From Fimbriimonas ginsengisoli Gsoil 348 (GTDB lineage Bacteria > Armatimonadota > Fimbriimonadia > Fimbriimonadales > Fimbriimonadaceae), in the NCBI RefSeq assembly GCF_000724625.1, contig NZ_CP007139.1:4402001-4466000 (forward strand): 64,000 bases of DNA. Direction: 5' to 3'. Below the pieces are notes generated by a model, which was given only the letters and a program-made list of their open reading frames with translations, did no database searches and had not been told where the DNA came from. The stretch's first letter is position 1; each line of letters opens with the position of its first letter. Of the stretch, positions 34,518 to 42,998 are shown one piece after another. A program made the translations under genes and the position numbers.

Positions 34518-34567
34518 GTGGCACGTGAATTGCAAACCGTGGATATTTATCCACGATCACGTGCCAC
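34518..34567. repeat. stacked inverted repeat between YtxH-like and AI-2E genes
   Basis: GTGGCACGTGA (34518-34528) pairs perfectly with TCACGTGCCAC (34557-34567). Inside, GTGGATA faces TATCCAC around TTTA. It occupies the 68 bp between two minus-strand genes; no T-run follows, so it may be a processing or regulatory hairpin rather than a terminator. Confidence 0.6.
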
Positions 34568-34572
34568 TTTGA

Positions 34573-34806
34573 TTAGACTCCGAGCTCTTCGGCGGCGCCA
34601 TCGACCGCGCGCTTCGCGCGCTGCTCGCTGACCCACTCCTCGGTCTTGCCCTTCATCTCTTTGAACCGGTCGGCGAGATCCTCTCGCAGCTCGGTTCCCG
34701 CCTTCGGCGCGAAGAGCAGGCCGGCGGCGGCGCCGATAATGGCGCCAAGGCCAACACCGGCAAGCATGTAAATCAGCACATTGTTATCATCGTCGTGTCG
34801 CGACAA
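34573..34806 (-). CDS. YtxH-like small membrane protein
   Basis: 77 aa beginning at TTG 34806, chosen because a perfect AGGAGG sits 6 nt upstream (TCAGGAGGTTTCCC-TTG). The frame's earlier ATGs lie before that site. MSRHDDDNNVLIYMLAGVGL then GAIIGAAAGLLFAPKAGTEL is the YtxH/gas-vesicle-type pattern: one glycine-rich helix, then the APK-x-G-x-E motif and an amphipathic tail (EDLADRFKEMKGKTEEWVSE). Such proteins are stress-linked in Bacillus; role here unknown. The acidic N-terminus is unusual. Confidence 0.75.
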   Translation of the reverse strand: MSRHDDDNNVLIYMLAGVGLGAIIGAAAGLLFAPKAGTELREDLADRFKEMKGKTEEWVSEQRAKRAVDGAAEELGV

Positions 34807-34924
34807 GGGAAACCTCCTGATATCGATCATAGATTGTACGCTCCGGAACGTGGTAATTGGGTGGAGTTCGGTCGAACCTTCCAACAAACCCCAGACGACG
34901 CCCGAGGCCGTTGGGTTCTAATCC

Positions 34925-36001
34925 TTAGGAGATAGTCCCACCGGCCGCCACCGTTTTGCCCCGATAAGCGACGGCGATCTGCCCCGGAGTGACCGCTCTA
35001 ACCGGACGGTCGAACACCAAACGTGGCCTCGCACCGCCGTGCAACGTGGCCGGCTGAGGCTCCATGTTGTAGCGAATCTTCGCTTCCACCCGCATCGGCG
35101 GAGCGTTGGAGCTCATCGCTCCCCAGTGCAGATCCTCTAGAACGACCTCGGATTTCAGCAAGTCGTCCGCCTCTCCGACGACCACTCGGTTCTGCCCGGG
35201 ACTGATGCCGAGGACGTAGAGCGGCTTCCTCGCAGAAACGCCCAACCCCTTACGCTGGCCGATAGTGAACCCCGCCACCCCCGCGTGCTCGCCGACGACG
35301 TTGCCGTCGGTATCGACGACCTCGCCAGGGGCAAACACCTCCGGGCGCTGCTTTCGCAAGAACTCCGCGTAGCCACCGGCCTCGCTCACGAAGCAAATCT
35401 CTTGAGAGTCCGGTTTATCCGCCAGATGCAGCCCCAGCTCTCGCGCCAAATCGCGCACCTGCGCTTTACTTGGCATTTCTCCCATCGGGAACCACGCCTT
35501 GGAAAGCTGCTCCTGCCCCAGCATGTAGAGCACGTAGCTCTGGTCCTTGTCGGCCGCCCGAGAGCGCAGCAGCCGATACCGTCCCGTCGCCGAGTCGCGG
35601 CGGATGCGTGCGTAATGCCCGGTTACCAGCCGGTCGCATCCGAGCTCGCGCATCTTCCCCATCAGCACTTCGAACTTCACGTGCCGGTTGCACTGCACGC
35701 ACGGGTTGGGGGTGCGGCCAGCCGCGTACTCGTCGATGAAGTTCTCGATCACGGAGGCGCGAAACTCGTCGCGCAGGTTCATCACGTAGTGGGGGATGCC
35801 GAGCACCCGAGCGACACGCCGGGCATCCTCGACCGCGCCGAGCGAGCAGCACCCGGCGTGCCGCGGGTCGGTCTGGCTCTCCTGCCAGATCTGCATCGTC
35901 AGCCCGACAACGTCGTAGCCGCGGCGCACCAAAAGCGCCGCGGCAACCGAGCTGTCGACGCCGCCGGACATGGCGACGAGAACGGTGGGCTTAGCCGCCA
36001 T
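34925..36001 (-). CDS. mnmA: tRNA-specific 2-thiouridylase MnmA
   Basis: Thiolates U34 of tRNA Lys, Glu and Gln with sulfur relayed from a cysteine desulfurase. The P-loop is [16 protein letters not shown] (about 8-23); the catalytic cysteines are in [14 protein letters not shown] (about 100) and [15 protein letters not shown] (about 197); GQRKGLGV is the tRNA-binding region. 358 aa, full length. Its start overlaps the upstream VKOR-DsbA gene by 11 nt, so the two are in one transcript. A NifS-like gene lies 7 kb away at 43310. Confidence 0.95.
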   Translation of the reverse strand: MAAKPTVLVAMSGGVDSSVAAALLVRRGYDVVGLTMQIWQESQTDPRHAGCCSLGAVEDARRVARVLGIPHYVMNLRDEFRASVIENFIDEYAAGRTPNPCVQCNRHVKFEVLMGKMRELGCDRLVTGHYARIRRDSATGRYRLLRSRAADKDQSYVLYMLGQEQLSKAWFPMGEMPSKAQVRDLARELGLHLADKPDSQEICFVSEAGGYAEFLRKQRPEVFAPGEVVDTDGNVVGEHAGVAGFTIGQRKGLGVSARKPLYVLGISPGQNRVVVGEADDLLKSEVVLEDLHWGAMSSNAPPMRVEAKIRYNMEPQPATLHGGARPRLVFDRPVRAVTPGQIAVAYRGKTVAAGGTIS

Positions 36002-37166
36002 GCCCGTTGATGATGTCCTGGTACTTGGCGCTCGCGAGACCTTCCATAACCTGGGTCGGCCCGTAGGTATCGAGCACTTTGTCGCCGCTCATCATGAAGA
36101 AGGTCGGCGTGCTGGTGATGCCCAGTTCCTTCACCGTCTTCAGGTCGCGACTGACCCGGTCGTACGCCGGGTCGTTCGGATCTTGGAGGCGGGTCCGCAC
36201 CTTATCCTCGCTGACCCCGTTCGACTTCGCGATCTGGATCAGCTCCTCGATGTCGTTGGGCTGGCGCTGGAGGGAGAGTACGCCCATGGCGTACTCCCAG
36301 AACCGATTTTCGTCCGCCGCGATCTCAGCGATCGCCGCGGCCGCGTTCGCCAACGGATGGATCTGGCTGAGCGGGTAGTGCCGGTAAACGAGCTGGATCT
36401 TGCCGGGATGGTTGTGGACATACTCCTTCACCTGCGGCGAAGTACGCTGGCAAGCGGGGCAGCAAAGGTCGGCGAACTCGACGATCGTCAACGGCGCATG
36501 CTCCGGCCCCATCATGTGGGCGCCGGGAGGAACCAGCGTCGCATAGCTCACCTTCGACATCTTGATCCCTTGGAGGCCGCCGGCGTCTTTCATGGTAGAG
36601 CCCATGATGACGATTCCGACCGTCAATGCCGCCGGAAGCACCCAGAGCAAGGTGGCGTCCAGTCGCTGGCCGCTGCGAGCCACTACCGGCGTCGCATCTG
36701 CCTCGTCCGCAACGGTGGTTTCCACCGGAGCCGGCATATTCTCGAGCTCTTGCGCCAGCAAGGCGTAGACGATGAGCGTCACGACCATCGTAGCCGCCGA
36801 AGTCAGACACCAAAGGCAGGTGGCGTGGATGACGAAAAACGACTTGTATTGCAGATAGAGGCTGAATACCGTCCCGATCGTCGTGACGATGTAGCCGACA
36901 GTGACATATTTCCGCCAGTCGGCAACCGGAATCAGGGTGCGCATCACCGCGAGTCCGGCCAAGATCAAATAGCCAAGCGCTCCGAGGTACGCCACCGGAA
37001 TCCCGGCCAGCTTCGAGCTCGGATCGGCGGCGACGATGGCACAGCCACTGCCGGCGCCGCAAGGCACAGCAAGGTTAAGGCCGGCTTCCAAGCTAAGGAC
37101 GCCGGCGACGAATAGCCCGACGAACGCGAGCACTAAGAGAACACGATTGAGAAGGATTGCCTTCAC
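35991..37166 (-). CDS. VKOR-DsbA fusion, disulfide-forming membrane protein
   Basis: 391 aa. N-terminal vitamin K epoxide reductase domain (1-150; four or five helices) with [13 protein letters not shown] (CxxC, about 118) and loop cysteines CGAGSGC near 36-42. Linker helix about 178-196 ([16 protein letters not shown]). C-terminal DsbA-like thioredoxin domain with the active site [12 protein letters not shown] (CPAC) and the cis-Pro loop [13 protein letters not shown] passes electrons to quinone and reoxidises DsbA, so the fusion is a self-contained oxidative folding unit. GTG start, with TATACT 6 nt before it. Overlaps mnmA. Confidence 0.9.
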   Translation of the reverse strand: MKAILLNRVLLVLAFVGLFVAGVLSLEAGLNLAVPCGAGSGCAIVAADPSSKLAGIPVAYLGALGYLILAGLAVMRTLIPVADWRKYVTVGYIVTTIGTVFSLYLQYKSFFVIHATCLWCLTSAATMVVTLIVYALLAQELENMPAPVETTVADEADATPVVARSGQRLDATLLWVLPAALTVGIVIMGSTMKDAGGLQGIKMSKVSYATLVPPGAHMMGPEHAPLTIVEFADLCCPACQRTSPQVKEYVHNHPGKIQLVYRHYPLSQIHPLANAAAAIAEIAADENRFWEYAMGVLSLQRQPNDIEELIQIAKSNGVSEDKVRTRLQDPNDPAYDRVSRDLKTVKELGITSTPTFFMMSGDKVLDTYGPTQVMEGLASAKYQDIINGHGG

Positions 37167-37172
37167 GGTATG

Positions 37173-37178
37173 AGTATA
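37173..37178 (-). promoter_or_regulatory. -10 box adjoining the VKOR-DsbA gene
   Basis: On the minus strand TATACT (37178-37173) lies 6 nt before the GTG start at 37166, with no ribosome-binding site between. TTACAT about 15 bp upstream could be a weak -35. Predicts a leaderless mRNA for the VKOR-DsbA/mnmA unit. Confidence 0.45.
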
Positions 37179-37278
37179 GTTCGCGCCTCACCAATGTAAC
37201 CGCCCGGCACGATGCCGAACGGCACAGCTTGCGCCGAACACGGCGTAATTAACCTCGCGCGGTATCCTGTTGGTTCCA

Positions 37279-38679
37279 ATGATCCCGATTTCGCAGCCCG
37301 GAAACGTCGCGTTTGCCGAGCGTCCCGTTCGCCTGAGCGACGAGACGCGACGCGGAACGTACTTCGTTCAAACCTGGGGCTGTCAAATGAACGAGGAAGA
37401 CAGCGAGCAGATGTCTCTGTACTTGGAGGATCTCGGGTTCGAGCGGGCCGCTTCCATCCTGGAGGCTCAGGTGATAATTCTCAACACCTGCTCCGTCCGC
37501 AAAAAGCCGGAAGACAAGGCGTTTTCCCTCCTCGGAGAGTTGATTCCACTCAAGGCGGCCAGGCGAGACACGATCATCGGCGTCTGCGGATGCATGGCCC
37601 AAGCCAGGGCCGACGAAATTCGCCGGCGTGCTCCGCACGTCGACTTTGTCCTCGGAACCGGCGACCTCGGCCAGCTTCCCGGCCTCGTGGAGCAAGCCGC
37701 CCAGACGCGAAAATTTGCGAAGCGGGTCGAGCTCCCCGAGCGGAAAGGACGCGTCGTCGAGGACGTTCCCCAGCGACACCTCGGACGCGCGCCGAAACTG
37801 AAGGCGTTCGTCCCGATCCAGTACGGCTGCGACAAATTCTGCACCTACTGTATCGTCCCCAACACCCGCGGCCGCGAGCGCTCACGCCCGACCGAGGATA
37901 TCTTGGAGGAGGTCACCCGACTTGCCGAAGGGGGAACCAAGGAGATCACGCTCCTCGGACAGACGGTGAACTCGTACGGCAAGAACCTGCTCGAAGGCCG
38001 GGTCCCGTTTAGCGAGCTCCTTTGGAAGCTGGCGGAGATCCCCGGGCTGGAACGGATCCGTTACACCTCTCCCTACCCCCGCGATTTCACCCGAGATCTG
38101 ATCGAGTGCATCCGCGACTGTCCCAAAGTCATGGAGCACGTCCACCTTCCGATCCAGTCGGGCGACAACGACGTGTTGCGCGAGATGAAACGGGTCTACA
38201 CCCTCGAGAGCTACGGAGAGATCGTGGCCGAGCTCCGCGCCACCGTACCGGGAATCACCCTGACCACCGACGTCATCGTCGGGTTTCCCGGCGAGACCGA
38301 CGAACAGTTCGAACATTCGCTCGACGCTTTTCGATCGCTTCGCTTCGACGGCGCCTATATGTTCGCCTATTCCACCCGCCCGGGGACCCCGGCGGGGGAC
38401 CGCGAGGACCAAGTCCCGGCTGCCCTCAAGAAAGAACGCCTCAACCGGATCATCGCCCTCCAAAACGAAATCACGTGTGAGATCAACGCAACCTATCTCG
38501 GCCGTGAGCTCGAGGTCCTCGTCGAGGGTCCATCGCCAAAGAAGCCGGAGCTGCTGCAGGGCTACAGTCGGGAGTGCAAAATGATCCACTTCGCCGGCGC
38601 CTCCACTCGAGCGGGACGGCTCGCGAAGGTCCGCGTCACCGGCTCCGCTCAGTGGGGGCTGTCGGCGGAGCTTATTTAG
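37279..38679 (+). CDS. miaB: tRNA methylthiotransferase MiaB
   Basis: Radical SAM enzyme adding a methylthio group to i6A37 in tRNA. N-terminal UPF0004 domain with three cluster cysteines (TWGCQMN, NTCSVRK, VCGCMAQ), the radical SAM CxxxCxxC in YGCDKFCTYCIVPNTRGRERSR (three Cys), and a C-terminal TRAM domain ending VRVTGSAQWGLSAELI. 466 aa from ATG 37279; an in-frame TTG at 37270 is less likely. The stop overlaps the convergent anti-sigma gene by 8 nt. Confidence 0.93.
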   Translation: MIPISQPGNVAFAERPVRLSDETRRGTYFVQTWGCQMNEEDSEQMSLYLEDLGFERAASILEAQVIILNTCSVRKKPEDKAFSLLGELIPLKAARRDTIIGVCGCMAQARADEIRRRAPHVDFVLGTGDLGQLPGLVEQAAQTRKFAKRVELPERKGRVVEDVPQRHLGRAPKLKAFVPIQYGCDKFCTYCIVPNTRGRERSRPTEDILEEVTRLAEGGTKEITLLGQTVNSYGKNLLEGRVPFSELLWKLAEIPGLERIRYTSPYPRDFTRDLIECIRDCPKVMEHVHLPIQSGDNDVLREMKRVYTLESYGEIVAELRATVPGITLTTDVIVGFPGETDEQFEHSLDAFRSLRFDGAYMFAYSTRPGTPAGDREDQVPAALKKERLNRIIALQNEITCEINATYLGRELEVLVEGPSPKKPELLQGYSRECKMIHFAGASTRAGRLAKVRVTGSAQWGLSAELI

Positions 38680-40000
38680 CCGGCGGGGCGCGCCTGATTC
38701 CCAGCTCGTCGGCAAACGACCACAGGTCGGGAATCTGCAGCGGCTTCACGTTTCGAAGCGTGTCGTAGCCGACGAACCGGCTCCGATACCCGACCGTCTT
38801 CCCTGCCTTATTTCGGATCGGCGTCTTATGGTCTTCTGTAAAGACGGGGATCTCAATATCGATCCCCTCTCGGGGCGCCTCTTTAAGGGTCTGCGACATC
38901 CCCCCAAGGTGGTCGGCAACGACGGTGGATGGGAGATGAGAATACGGTTCTAACCCCCGGCCCGTCGTAAACTCCCGCAAGCCGAAAGGCCTCGACTCAA
39001 AACGAATGCCCGGAATCCGAAGCGGCTGAGCAAGGTCGCCGTTTGGGCTAGCTCCCGTCCAAAGGACGGTGAGGGAATTTCGGCGATCGAGCAGCACCGC
39101 GCGTACGGTGGCTTTCGCGCCTTTGACCGAGAGCGTGCCGATTCCGGTCTTCATCATGGAAGCAAGCCGCTGGCGTTCCCAATCGATATCGTACAGCCGT
39201 GTCCCAGCCGAAGCTCTACCTTCGAAAATGCCCGCGCTGACTTCGGACGGATATTCGACGACTCCGCGTGCCGCGACTTCCCCACCTCGGATCAACTGCT
39301 CCCACCTCACGATACGAGCCGTACCAGAATCCACGTAGACGTACAAATGGGAGCGCTTGGCGGGCCATTCTTTGTACGGCGCGCCGAAGAGGATATCGTA
39401 GCGAGTTGCCAGCTTTCCATCGGGGAGCGAGGTCTCTTTTTTCTCGAGCACCTCGGCCTTGTCCACCTTCAGAAAGTCGTCGATGGAAGTCGCCGAGGTC
39501 CACATCACGCCCAGATCACGACCCATCGCCGCCTTGCCGTCTCGTGGAGTCGCAACCGTTGCGTACCTTTCACCGACCATGTTTCGGAAGACGCGGCGTC
39601 CATCGAAACGCGTGTCCATCACCGTGATTCCCTGAACCGCGAGCCTTATCGCATATTTATCGCCGTCGGCCCACCTCTCCAAATAGGTTTGCCATCCCCG
39701 GTTCTTGCTAAAGAACTGTGTCGTCTCGTGTATTCTTGGCGCTCGCTTCGCGCCAGCTACAACTTGAGCCCAGGCCAGCCCTTGGCCGGGTCTAGGCCAG
39801 ACGGCAATTGCAACCGCTGCGCTGGTTCCGGCGAGTCCGGCAAGCCGCACCGCTATTGGTCGGAGCGAATGTCTGCGAACCCGGGGACGCAGGAGCGCGG
39901 CATGCGCGGCCGATCCCGCCTGAGGTGGCGCGGTCTCGGCGCGCATGGCGCGCACCGCTTCGTCGATTTTTGCATCAAGATTCGTAGGCTTCGGTAGCAT
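38672..40000 (-). CDS. anti-sigma factor with large extracytoplasmic domain
   Basis: The ATG at 40000 (MLPKPTNLDAKIDEAVRAMR) has GAGGTG upstream; the frame extends to 40159 but that part is the shadow of the sigma gene. A short cytoplasmic part (about 1-55) is followed by a single helix (AVRLAGLAGTSAAVAIAVWP) and about 365 residues outside the membrane that look like a sensor domain. No HxxxCxxC zinc anti-sigma motif is visible, so the sigma-binding mode differs from the ZAS class. It overlaps the ECF sigma gene by 26 nt. 442 aa. Confidence 0.7.
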   Translation of the reverse strand: MLPKPTNLDAKIDEAVRAMRAETAPPQAGSAAHAALLRPRVRRHSLRPIAVRLAGLAGTSAAVAIAVWPRPGQGLAWAQVVAGAKRAPRIHETTQFFSKNRGWQTYLERWADGDKYAIRLAVQGITVMDTRFDGRRVFRNMVGERYATVATPRDGKAAMGRDLGVMWTSATSIDDFLKVDKAEVLEKKETSLPDGKLATRYDILFGAPYKEWPAKRSHLYVYVDSGTARIVRWEQLIRGGEVAARGVVEYPSEVSAGIFEGRASAGTRLYDIDWERQRLASMMKTGIGTLSVKGAKATVRAVLLDRRNSLTVLWTGASPNGDLAQPLRIPGIRFESRPFGLREFTTGRGLEPYSHLPSTVVADHLGGMSQTLKEAPREGIDIEIPVFTEDHKTPIRNKAGKTVGYRSRFVGYDTLRNVKPLQIPDLWSFADELGIRRAPPAK

Positions 40001-40520
40001 GCAGCACCTCCCGTCGATCTCCGAGTCGAGCCCGCAGCTTCTCGCGGGCATTGAATAGCCGGGACTTAACTGTCCCCACCGGCACGCCGAGCACCGCCGC
40101 GACTTCCGCGAGCGGCATCTGCTCGATCTCGTGCAGCAGGAATACCGCTCGCATTCCATCTGGCAGCGAACCGAGCGCTTCTTCCAGCCATTCCGCTTCC
40201 AGCACCGCCTCGAATCGACGGTCCTCGATCGGAGGAGCCTGGGCTAGCCCAAGGTGCCACCGTTGGCGTCGCCGCCACCGAGTGAACTCGTGAAAAGCGA
40301 TGCTGTGCAGCCAAGTCTTCATCGAGGCGCGGGCGTCGAACCGCCCTGCCCCGTCCCGGGCTCGGATCAGCGTTTGCTGAGCCAAATCCTCCGCATCCTC
40401 TCGGCTTCGAGTGAGCTGCCGAAGAAATCGGTAGAGCCCGGCATGGTAAAGGCGAATCATCTCCCCCATCGCATCGGCATCGCCGTCGGCGATTCGTCTG
40501 GCAAGCTCGGTATCCGTCAA
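39975..40520 (-). CDS. ECF-type RNA polymerase sigma factor
   Basis: 181 aa. Region 2: YRFLRQLTRSREDAEDLAQQ with the DAEDL core helix, then RFDARASMKTWLHSIAFHEF. Region 4: LPDGMRAVFLLHEIEQMPLA then EVAAVLGVPVGTVKSRLFNA, the helix-turn-helix. Typical ECF size, with no sigma1/3 regions. Its gene overlaps the anti-sigma gene by 26 nt, so both are made together and the pair forms an extracytoplasmic signal relay. The signal is unknown. Confidence 0.9.
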   Translation of the reverse strand: MTDTELARRIADGDADAMGEMIRLYHAGLYRFLRQLTRSREDAEDLAQQTLIRARDGAGRFDARASMKTWLHSIAFHEFTRWRRRQRWHLGLAQAPPIEDRRFEAVLEAEWLEEALGSLPDGMRAVFLLHEIEQMPLAEVAAVLGVPVGTVKSRLFNAREKLRARLGDRREVLHATEAYES

Positions 40521-40597
40521 GTCAGTTTCCCAATCGACCCGGAGTCGATCACCCTCCTATAACCGGTTGCCGGGCAAAAGGTTCATTGGACGGGCAA

Positions 40598-40664
40598 GGC
40601 GTTGGGCGTTGGGCGTTTGGAATAGGGTAATGCCCAGAAGCTAGTCAACGCCTCAACGCCTCAA
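40598..40664. repeat. GCGTTGGGCG-type inverted repeat upstream of sucD
   Basis: AGGCGTTGGGCGTTGGGCG (about 40597-40615) faces CAACGCCTCAACGCCTCAA (about 40646-40664), forming an imperfect inverted repeat over about 30 nt. Unlike the copies near 11.6, 26.3 and 54.1 kb, it lies between divergent genes (ECF sigma and sucD). Apart from the -10 listed separately, the gap contains nothing else I can name. Confidence 0.5.
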
Positions 40665-40687
40665 TACCGTAACACCCTCCCCCCCGG

Positions 40688-40693
40688 TATCCT
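40688..40693 (+). promoter_or_regulatory. -10-like box adjoining sucD
   Basis: TATCCT lies seven bases before the sucD ATG and no ribosome-binding site is present, the same arrangement as before pepC, the MutL-type gene and the VKOR-DsbA gene. Confidence 0.35.
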
Positions 40694-40700
40694 TCTCCGC

Positions 40701-41573
40701 ATGGCAATCCTGGTCGACAAGGACACGCGGGTTATTGTGTGCGGCATGACGGGCCGCGAAGGTGGCTTTCACACTCAGCAGATGATTGAGTACGGGACTC
40801 AGATCGTGGGAGGCGTGACGCCGGGCAAGGGAGGCACGGAATTCCTTGGCAAACCGGTCTTCGACACCGTCCAAGAAGCGGTCGATGCGACCGGGGCCAA
40901 CTCCAGCATCATCTTCGTCCCGCCCCCCTTCGCCGCCGACTCGGTGCTCGAATGCGAAGCCGCCGGAATCCCGTTCGCCTCGCTGATCACGGAGGGTATC
41001 CCCACGCAAGACATGGTCCGTGTCGTAAACCGGCTCAGGACGAACGGAACGACCCGCTTACTCGGCGGCAATTGCGCCGGAATCATCACCCCCGGCGAGT
41101 GCAAGATGGGGATCATGCCGGGACACATCTTCTGCGAGGGTCCCATCGGCCTCGTTTCCCGTTCCGGCACCCTCACCTACGAGATCGTTTGGGAGATGAC
41201 CCGCGCCAAGCTCGGTCAGACCACCTGCGTCGGTATCGGCGGCGACCCTCTACCCGGCACCCGGTTCATCGAAGTGATGGAGATGTTCGAGAACGACCCC
41301 AAAACGACCGCCGTGGTGATGATCGGTGAAATCGGAGGAAGCGACGAAGAGACCGCCTGCGAATTCATTAAGACCATGAAGAAGCCGGTCGTCGGCTTCA
41401 TCTCGGGCCGCACCGCTCCTCCCGGTAAGCGAATGGGCCACGCCGGCGCTATCATCTCCGGCAATAGCGGCACCGCCCAAAGCAAAGTCGACGCCTTTCT
41501 CGCCGCCGGCGCGGCCGTCGCCGATCGCACGAGCGACGTTCCCAGATTGCTCCGCGAGAAAATGTCCTCCTAA
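40701..41573 (+). CDS. sucD: succinyl-CoA synthetase subunit alpha
   Basis: Forms succinate and a nucleoside triphosphate from succinyl-CoA in the TCA cycle, with SucC. N-terminal CoA-binding Rossmann domain ([35 protein letters not shown]) and ligase domain with the phosphohistidine in [18 protein letters not shown] (about residue 246). Also [20 protein letters not shown] and [14 protein letters not shown]. 290 aa, full. sucC is not adjacent, unlike the common sucCD operon. The next gene starts 4 bp after the stop. Confidence 0.95.
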   Translation: MAILVDKDTRVIVCGMTGREGGFHTQQMIEYGTQIVGGVTPGKGGTEFLGKPVFDTVQEAVDATGANSSIIFVPPPFAADSVLECEAAGIPFASLITEGIPTQDMVRVVNRLRTNGTTRLLGGNCAGIITPGECKMGIMPGHIFCEGPIGLVSRSGTLTYEIVWEMTRAKLGQTTCVGIGGDPLPGTRFIEVMEMFENDPKTTAVVMIGEIGGSDEETACEFIKTMKKPVVGFISGRTAPPGKRMGHAGAIISGNSGTAQSKVDAFLAAGAAVADRTSDVPRLLREKMSS

Positions 41574-41576
41574 GCG

Positions 41577-42044
41577 ATGCCCTTCCGAATCGTTGAAGGC
41601 GACCTCCTCGACCAATCGGTAGAGGTGATCGTGAACGCGTGGAATCGAAACACCATCCCTTGGTGGCTCCTTCTTCCGCAGGGCGTCAGTGGAGCGATCA
41701 AGAAGCGCGGTGGTACCGCGCCCTTCCGCGAGCTTGCCAAGCATGGCCGGCTCCGGTTGGGGCAGGCGGTTGCGACGTCCGCCGGGCGACTGCCATACAA
41801 GGCGATCATTCACGTGGCCGGCATCGACGATTTCTGGCGCGGAAGCGAAAAGTCGATCCGTGAGTCGGTGCGAAACGCACTGGCGTTGGCGAACAGCCGC
41901 GGTTGGAACAGCTTCGCTTTCCCGATTCTCGGCGCCGGCTCGGGCGGTTTCGATGCCGAAACCGCCGAGCGGATCATGAGCGAAGAGTTGGAGAGAGCCC
42001 CCGCCGAACTCGATATCGTCCTTGTTCGGTACAGGAAGCCCTGA
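41577..42044 (+). CDS. macrodomain (ADP-ribose-binding) protein
   Basis: 155-aa protein that is a single macrodomain. Motifs: VEVIVNAWNRNTIPWWLLLP (V-NA region; the usual NAAN is NAWN here), GVSGAIKKRGG, LRLGQAVATSAGRLPYKAII and HVAGID, and SFAFPILGAGSGGFDAE (phosphate loop, about 113-129). Macrodomains bind or hydrolyse ADP-ribose derivatives. The WW insertion and NAWN variant suggest a diverged binding pocket. Four bases separate it from sucD, so they may share a transcript. It is convergent with the thioredoxin gene. Confidence 0.8.
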   Translation: MPFRIVEGDLLDQSVEVIVNAWNRNTIPWWLLLPQGVSGAIKKRGGTAPFRELAKHGRLRLGQAVATSAGRLPYKAIIHVAGIDDFWRGSEKSIRESVRNALALANSRGWNSFAFPILGAGSGGFDAETAERIMSEELERAPAELDIVLVRYRKP

Positions 42045-42048
42045 GACT

Positions 42049-42543
42049 TTATTTCGCTGCCAGCGCCTCCTTCACGGCTTTGTCGAGATTGGGCGGCTCG
42101 ACCGCGCGGATGAACCCTTTTCGGTCGATGACGATGACCGTGGGATAGAACTCGACGTGATACGCCTTGAGCGTCGCCATATCCTTGTCCTCACAGATAG
42201 GATAGGGGAGCTTGTTCTCCTTCACGCACTGGTCGCGCTTGGCGACGTCTTTGTCCGAATGAATTCCGATAAGGACCAAGCCTTGGCCCTTGTAGCTTCC
42301 ATAAACCTTTTTTAGTTCAGGCATGGAAGCCTTGCAAGGCCCTCACCAGAAGGCCCAGAAATCGAGAACGACGACTTTGCCTTTGAGCTTGTCGAGGGAG
42401 AGGGGGGCGCCCTTGGTATTCAACCAATGGCCAACTTGGAGCGCCGGTGCGGGCTTTCCAACCGGCGACGGCCCCTTCTGCTGCCCCGCAGCCAAGCTCA
42501 AGGAAGCCAGGAGCAGAATAAGCGATGCGATTTTTGTGCGCAT
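42049..42543 (-). CDS. TlpA-like thioredoxin with in-frame UGA, probable selenoprotein
   Basis: Reading from ATG 42543 the frame is open except for TGA at 42343-42345 and then continues in the same frame to a stop at 42049. The protein would be 164 aa: signal peptide MRTKIASLILLLASLSLAAG, AhpC/TSA-type core (SLDKLKGKVVVLDFWAFW), then [UGA]GPC (position 67-70), KASMPELKKVYG and VEFYPTVIVIDRKG (cis-Pro). TlpA/ResA proteins have WCGPC here, so the UGA replaces exactly the first active-site cysteine. Recoding as selenocysteine is the best reading. A nonsense mutation or sequencing error is the alternative. No clear SECIS is visible. 26 bp from vapC. Confidence 0.7.
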
Positions 42544-42569
42544 CCAGATAGTGTACGTCCTTCGCGAGT

Positions 42570-42998
42570 TTATTCGTCTGCCGGCGCCGAGCGGCGAAGT
42601 TGAGGAAAGCGGGCGAAGTCGGCGTCGAAGGTTACGAACAAACCGTCTTGATCGATGGCAAGTGCCGCGAGCATAACGTCGCTTACGCCCTTTCCAAGCA
42701 CCCCAGATTCCATTAGACTTTCGAACACGCCCCAAAACCTCTTGCTTGGTGCAATCGAGGTCGCAGATGGAGCTGACCGGAGAGTCTCGATGTAGTTGAG
42801 GGCATCCTGCACCTTGGCCGGAGGTTTGAATATTCGCGGGTCAGTTGAAATTCGGACTACCGATACGAGAACTGGCTCCCATAGAGCCACGGGCTCCGAT
42901 CCCTGGAGCACCCTTGTAAGCCACCGGCTTGCAACTTCGTAGTCGGCCATGCCCGGAGACATCGCTTGGAGAAGAACGTTGACGTCCGGGAAGATCAT
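42570..42998 (-). CDS. PIN-domain toxin, VapC family
   Basis: 142-aa PIN-domain ribonuclease. The acidic metal site: Asp5 in MIFPDVNVLLQAM, Glu41 in ALWEPVLVSVVR, Asp about 106 in GVSDVMLAALAI, and Asp about 124 in FVTFDADFARF. The C-terminal half has the family 'FDADFARF' strand. Such toxins cleave tRNA or rRNA and are neutralised by a co-encoded antitoxin. The start overlaps the stop of the upstream antitoxin by 4 nt (ATGA). Both acidic motifs look intact. Confidence 0.85.
   Translation of the reverse strand: MIFPDVNVLLQAMSPGMADYEVASRWLTRVLQGSEPVALWEPVLVSVVRISTDPRIFKPPAKVQDALNYIETLRSAPSATSIAPSKRFWGVFESLMESGVLGKGVSDVMLAALAIDQDGLFVTFDADFARFPQLRRSAPADE

Noticed and set aside
42300-42360. Frameshift as the explanation of the split thioredoxin
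   Set aside because: Both halves are in the same frame and join as WAFW-x-GPC with only TGA between them, so a point recoding or point change is enough.
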